A stretch of DNA of 34,779 bases, from assembly GCA_021820565.1 (NCBI GenBank), contig JAKADL010000003.1, positions 1 through 34,779 of the forward strand. The letters run 5' to 3'. Below the pieces are notes generated by a model. It saw only the letters and a program-made list of their open reading frames with translations, was not told the origin of the DNA and did no database searches. The stretch is from Thermoplasmata archaeon. Its GTDB lineage: Archaea; Thermoplasmatota; Thermoplasmata; Thermoplasmatales; Thermoplasmataceae. Every line of letters starts with the position of its first letter. Positions within the stretch are counted from its first letter, which is position 1. Made by a program: the position numbers and the translations under genes. Shown here one piece after another: positions 30,700 to 34,779 of the stretch.

Positions 30700-31279
30700 A
30701 ATTGATATATTCCTTTATTGCAAATTCCGTGTCAGAAAAGTTTTTATTGTCTATAATTAAAACGTCCGGGCCACAATGTTCCATGGAATATTTTTCCATT
30801 ACACTGTACACCGGCAGCTGTTCAACCAGCCTTTCTCCCGGGGAATTTAAATGCGTATAATTTATCCTTTCCTTTAATCTTTCACTGTGAGTATTATTGT
30901 CTGATATATGTATATATATCTTGATTATTTTATCCCTGATATCTTCATCCAGCATTTCCGGCAGAAAATAAAGTGTTTCCAGTATAAGAGGTTCCCCGTT
31001 TTTCAGGGACCGCCGGAATATTGCATTAATTCCGGGGTACATTGATTTTGATTGGCCTATATAGCCTTTTATTATATTTTCATCATTTTTTTCCCCATAT
31101 AGTGAATATGCACTGTAAACACTTACATCCATGAGCCCGTTATCGGCATATGGCCTGAGGAATTCCCTCAGATAGTCACCGGAAAGGATTATATTAATAT
31201 TTAATTCTCTACCTATGTATCCGGAAATGCTTGTCTTGCCAACTCCCGGAATACCGCCTATTAATACAACAGGAATCAT
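30671..31279 (-). CDS. P-loop kinase, possibly 2-phosphoglycerate kinase-like
   Basis: MIPVVLIGGIPGVGKTSISGYIGRELNI Walker A; SGDYLREFLRPY; NGEPLILETLYFLP. Confidence 0.75.
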   Translation of the reverse strand: MIPVVLIGGIPGVGKTSISGYIGRELNINIILSGDYLREFLRPYADNGLMDVSVYSAYSLYGEKNDENIIKGYIGQSKSMYPGINAIFRRSLKNGEPLILETLYFLPEMLDEDIRDKIIKIYIHISDNNTHSERLKERINYTHLNSPGERLVEQLPVYSVMEKYSMEHCGPDVLIIDNKNFSDTEFAIKEYINSIVSKKGHY

Positions 31280-31420
31280 GGGTGCAGTATCGTGACAGGA
31301 TTATTAATTTTTATTAAATTACCCTTGTAATTCAATTCCGTATCCATGTATTAATTTAACTTTAAGCTATAAGAATTTCAATAAATTTTTAAATGATAAG
31401 CTAATATCAATATGATAAAT

Positions 31421-32044
31421 ATGGCTACAGAAACATGGGAAGTAAAGGAAAATGATAGACCTAGAGGATTGGATGGCATTTCAGACAAACAGATAGACTA
31501 CCACTTTGATTTCCATTATAAGGGATATGTGGCAAAACTCAACGAAATCTGGTCAAAATTGCCCAGTGTTGATTTAACAAAAGCAAATCAGAATTACAGT
31601 GATCTCAGGGAAATGAAACTGGAAGAGACATTCAATTATGACGGTTCAATGCTGCATGAATATTACTTTGAATCACTGAACAAGGATCATGTTGCAATGC
31701 CGGAATCGGTCAAATCTGCAATAGAGAAAGATTTCGGGAGCTATGAAAACTTTGTTGCGCTCTTCAAGGCAGTTGGCACAGCATTCAGGGGATGGGCACA
31801 TCTTGTTTTTGATCTTAACACCGGAAAACTGAGAGTGCTCGGTGCAGATATACACAATGCCTCGGCAATATGGAATGCACTTATGATACTTCCACTGGAT
31901 GTGTACGAGCATGCTTATTACACCGACTATGGCGCCAAGAGGGCACCGTACCTGGATGCATTCATGAAGAATGTGGACTGGAAGGTCGTTGAAAAGAGAC
32001 TTGAAAGAGCAAAAAGAACCTACGAAGCCTTCAAAAAGGATTAA
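31421..32044 (+). CDS. sod: Superoxide dismutase (Fe/Mn)
   Basis: HFDFHYKGYVAKLN, HEYYFESL, FRGWAHLVFDLNTGKLRVLG, LPLDVYEHAYYTDYGAKRAPYLDAFMKNVDW. ORF opens at 31412; MATETW at 31421 also plausible. Confidence 0.96.
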   Translation: MATETWEVKENDRPRGLDGISDKQIDYHFDFHYKGYVAKLNEIWSKLPSVDLTKANQNYSDLREMKLEETFNYDGSMLHEYYFESLNKDHVAMPESVKSAIEKDFGSYENFVALFKAVGTAFRGWAHLVFDLNTGKLRVLGADIHNASAIWNALMILPLDVYEHAYYTDYGAKRAPYLDAFMKNVDWKVVEKRLERAKRTYEAFKKD

Positions 32045-32061
32045 AAATATTTTTATTTTTC

Positions 32062-32691
32062 ATGATTAAAGAAGATGAGCTGTCCATTAAAATAATGGAA
32101 TCAAAAATCGTTTTCGGTAAAAAAGTCAACGAGCGTGTTATCGATTTTATTAACATGGGAAAATCCAGAAATGATTCACTTTTCATGGAACTATGCTTTT
32201 GCATACTTACAGCAAATACATCTGCTGAAATGGGGATAAGAACCCAGAGAACCATAATGAACGGCTTCATAGAATATCCACCGGAGAAATTGAGGGATGA
32301 ATTGAAAGCTGCAAAATACAGGTTTTACAACAAAAGATCATCGTATATTGTTGATGCCAGGCATATAAGAAAAAACATCAAAAAACTCATTGCGGAAATG
32401 GATCATTTTTCACTCAGGGAATACCTGGTAAATAATATAAAGGGTGTTGGATACAAGGAAGCGTCACATTTCCTGAGGAATATCGGCATATTTGACTTTG
32501 CCATACTGGACAAGCATATACTGAAACTCATGAAGGATTACGGCTATACCGATAATATTAAGCTGGGCACGAGAAAGGATTACCTGGAAAAAGAGAAGAT
32601 TTTCAATTCAATAGCATCGACTTACGGGCTTTCACCAGGAGTTTTCGATCTCTACCTATGGCAGATTGCGACCGGAAAAATACTGAAATAA
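32062..32691 (+). CDS. 8-oxoguanine DNA glycosylase/AP lyase, Ogg2 type
   Basis: LCFCILTANTSAEMGIRTQ, NIKGVGYKEASHFLRNIGIFDFAILDKHILKLM (HhH-GPD with Lys and Asp), compact archaeal Ogg2 length. Confidence 0.93.
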   Translation: MIKEDELSIKIMESKIVFGKKVNERVIDFINMGKSRNDSLFMELCFCILTANTSAEMGIRTQRTIMNGFIEYPPEKLRDELKAAKYRFYNKRSSYIVDARHIRKNIKKLIAEMDHFSLREYLVNNIKGVGYKEASHFLRNIGIFDFAILDKHILKLMKDYGYTDNIKLGTRKDYLEKEKIFNSIASTYGLSPGVFDLYLWQIATGKILK

Positions 32692-32695
32692 AAAA

Positions 32696-34117
32696 TCAAT
32701 TATTCAGGGCATATTCCTTTTTCAGATCCTTTTCAGTAGAATAATAGGATTTGAAACCGTTGGAGATCATGATTGATGATGCATAGGCACTGTTGAGCCC
32801 CTTTTTGCAGTAAAAGAAGTAATTTTTGCTTTTATCCCCCGTCTCAATCAGGGAGTTGAGAGATTTAAGATCCATATTAACCGAATCTGGAATGTGCCAT
32901 TTTTCAAATTCAGCGGGAAGCCTCAAATCTATTATTACACTGTTTTCCGGTATCCTGTCTATCCTGCTTCCCTGTACCGAATCTATGTAAGAATCGATCT
33001 GATCCATCTTTATTACTGTTATTTCATGTAGATTGCTCTCAACTGGAAAATTATCGAGTTCTCTTTTTAAATCCTTATAATCGGTATTGATTCCGGGATT
33101 TTTTGAAAATAGGGAGCAGAATTCACCTACGGATTCTTCCATATAGAGCCCCTTTGATCTGGAATATGAAATTGTTTCCTCCTTATCAAAGCCTATCAAC
33201 GGCCTGAATATGGGCATTCTTATGTCCATGGAAAGTGATTTCAGGTTTTTAGGTATCTGTGATGAGACCTGCCCTATTGATTCACCGGTAACAATTGCAT
33301 CATAATTGTACTTTCTGCAAAGTACTTCCGCGTATCTGTACAGCAATTCTTTGAATATTAAATTGGCATATTTCTGCGATGGATTGTTTACAATCTCGGT
33401 AATCAGCGATGTGCCATCCATTATGAATATATTCCCATTATAACCTTTTGAATATTTTACCAGGAGGTTTCTGGCTGATTTCAGCATATAAATTGTATCC
33501 GATGGGTGTGCCAGTGAGCAGAAAAGTATATCGGCGGCCATGCCCCTTTTCATTACCATGTAAGTGGCCACGGGGGAATCAATACCCCCTGAAAAAAGGG
33601 ATATTGCACTGCCCTCGGACCTGAGCGGCAGTCCTCCCGGGCCATCTATTTTTTCTGTGAATGTATAGAAATTTTTATCGCGTACCTCTATGAACAGGGG
33701 TGCTTCAGGATTTTCAAGATTTACACCGGAAGATAGATTGTAAAGGGCATCACCAACCGCTATTTCCAGTTCCTTGGATGTGAAATTATGTGTTCCCTTT
33801 CTGGTGGCACGGATGGCAAAGCTTTTACCGGAAACATACTTCGAATAATGTTCAACACATTTTGAAACTATATCATCAATGCTGCTAAATGTGTATTCAC
33901 GGGCTTGGGAAAAGGATTTTATGCCGAAAATACGTGGTAGTAATTCAAGGAATATGCTATCATCTGAATACAGGTATATACGACCGTCACTTTTTTTATA
34001 TTTTAAATTGAAATTTTCTGGAAGTGATGAAATTATATTTTCCATGAGGGTTTTTTCCATCATTCTCCTGGTTTTATTTCCCTTCAGCCCTATTTCAGAA
34101 TATCTGACAATAAACAT
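32696..34117 (-). CDS. thiI: tRNA 4-thiouridine synthase ThiI with THUMP, PP-loop and rhodanese domains
   Basis: MFIVRYSEIGLKGNKTRRMME, THUMP region, PP-loop SLFSGGIDSPVATYMVMKRG, VTGESIGQVSSQ, EFCSLFSKNPG, C-terminal VIIDLRLPAEFEKWHIPDSVN...FYCKKGLNSA. Confidence 0.95.
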   Translation of the reverse strand: MFIVRYSEIGLKGNKTRRMMEKTLMENIISSLPENFNLKYKKSDGRIYLYSDDSIFLELLPRIFGIKSFSQAREYTFSSIDDIVSKCVEHYSKYVSGKSFAIRATRKGTHNFTSKELEIAVGDALYNLSSGVNLENPEAPLFIEVRDKNFYTFTEKIDGPGGLPLRSEGSAISLFSGGIDSPVATYMVMKRGMAADILFCSLAHPSDTIYMLKSARNLLVKYSKGYNGNIFIMDGTSLITEIVNNPSQKYANLIFKELLYRYAEVLCRKYNYDAIVTGESIGQVSSQIPKNLKSLSMDIRMPIFRPLIGFDKEETISYSRSKGLYMEESVGEFCSLFSKNPGINTDYKDLKRELDNFPVESNLHEITVIKMDQIDSYIDSVQGSRIDRIPENSVIIDLRLPAEFEKWHIPDSVNMDLKSLNSLIETGDKSKNYFFYCKKGLNSAYASSIMISNGFKSYYSTEKDLKKEYALNN

Positions 34118-34201
34118 TTATTACATATCTTTAATTTCTATTTATGTATTGCTTTCAAAAAGTATCGCTAAAATATTTAATATATAACGGTATCTGACTG
34201 C

Positions 34202-34765
34202 ATGGAAACAATAAAAATAGCAGGATTCGGAGGAAGCTTAAGAAAAGAATCATATAACAGATATTTACTGGAAAACGCGGTAAATCTGATGCCGGAAAAT
34301 TCAGAATTGAAAATACTCAGCATCAGGAATTTCCCGCTTATGAATCAGGATGAGGAGAATAATTATCCGGAAAACGTAAAAAATTTCAAGAAACAGGTAA
34401 AGGAAGCAGATGGTGTGCTTATAGTAACGCCGGAGTATAACTATTCAGTTCCAGGATATTTAAAAAATGTTCTGGATGTTGCTTCAAGGCCATACGGAGA
34501 CAGTCCGTTCGATGGAAAACCGGTTGCAATAATGAGTGCGTCTATCGGGATGCTTGGTGGGTCCAGGGCACAGTATCATCTGAGGCAGAGCTGTGTGTTT
34601 CTCAATATGATTCCAGTAAACACACCTGAGGTGTTTGTTACATTTGCGCCACAAAAATTCGATGAAAATGGAAAATTGACAGATGAAATGACTGCCAAAT
34701 TTGCAGGACAGCTTCTTGAAAACCTCGTAAATCTGGCAAGAGACCTGAAAAAGGCTCACCACTAA
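34202..34765 (+). CDS. NADPH-dependent FMN reductase family protein
   Basis: GFGGSLRKESYNRYLLENA, VTPEYNYSVPGYLKNVLDVASRP, GKPVAIMSASIGMLGGSRAQYHLR. Confidence 0.93.
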   Translation: METIKIAGFGGSLRKESYNRYLLENAVNLMPENSELKILSIRNFPLMNQDEENNYPENVKNFKKQVKEADGVLIVTPEYNYSVPGYLKNVLDVASRPYGDSPFDGKPVAIMSASIGMLGGSRAQYHLRQSCVFLNMIPVNTPEVFVTFAPQKFDENGKLTDEMTAKFAGQLLENLVNLARDLKKAHH

Positions 34766-34779
34766 ATATTTTTGCATCC

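Noticed and set aside
32041-32062. AAAAATATTTTT palindrome between SOD and Ogg2
   Set aside because: Pure A/T symmetry easily arises by chance in such AT-rich spacer.

Overview
The window looks like a compact, AT-rich archaeal chromosome segment, probably from Thermoplasmatales. Supporting genes are TBP, DP1 of PolD, a VAT/CDC48 ATPase, aRF1, TruD and Ogg2. About 34 protein genes are supportable, most of them housekeeping: IMPDH, UMP kinase, homoserine kinase with a Cys/Met PLP enzyme, an aconitase-family LeuC/LeuD-like pair, a homocitrate synthase-like enzyme, an ArsR-ArsB metalloid cassette, a PadR-ABC transporter operon, SOD, ThiI with a rhodanese domain, and an RCK K+ channel. I found no rRNA, tRNA or CRISPR array and no intact transposase. 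The main accessory-looking region is an MFS permease plus metal-dependent amidohydrolase pair (about 6.2-8.8 kb), flanked on both sides by 0.8-0.9 kb of gene-poor AT-rich DNA containing small broken ORFs. Other items worth checking are a 24-bp palindrome overlapping the TATA of a DUF59/MIP18 gene, a perfect 20-bp palindrome upstream of a PadR operon, a TTCGTAT direct repeat with exactly 20-bp spacing between the homocitrate synthase-like and sugar kinase genes with a related copy upstream of leuC, a likely N-terminal frameshift in a sequon-rich membrane protein, a divergent LeuC/LeuD pair with atypical substrate-loop motifs, and repeated overlap of convergent gene 3' ends. I do not see convincing evidence for a wholly new defence or mobile system.
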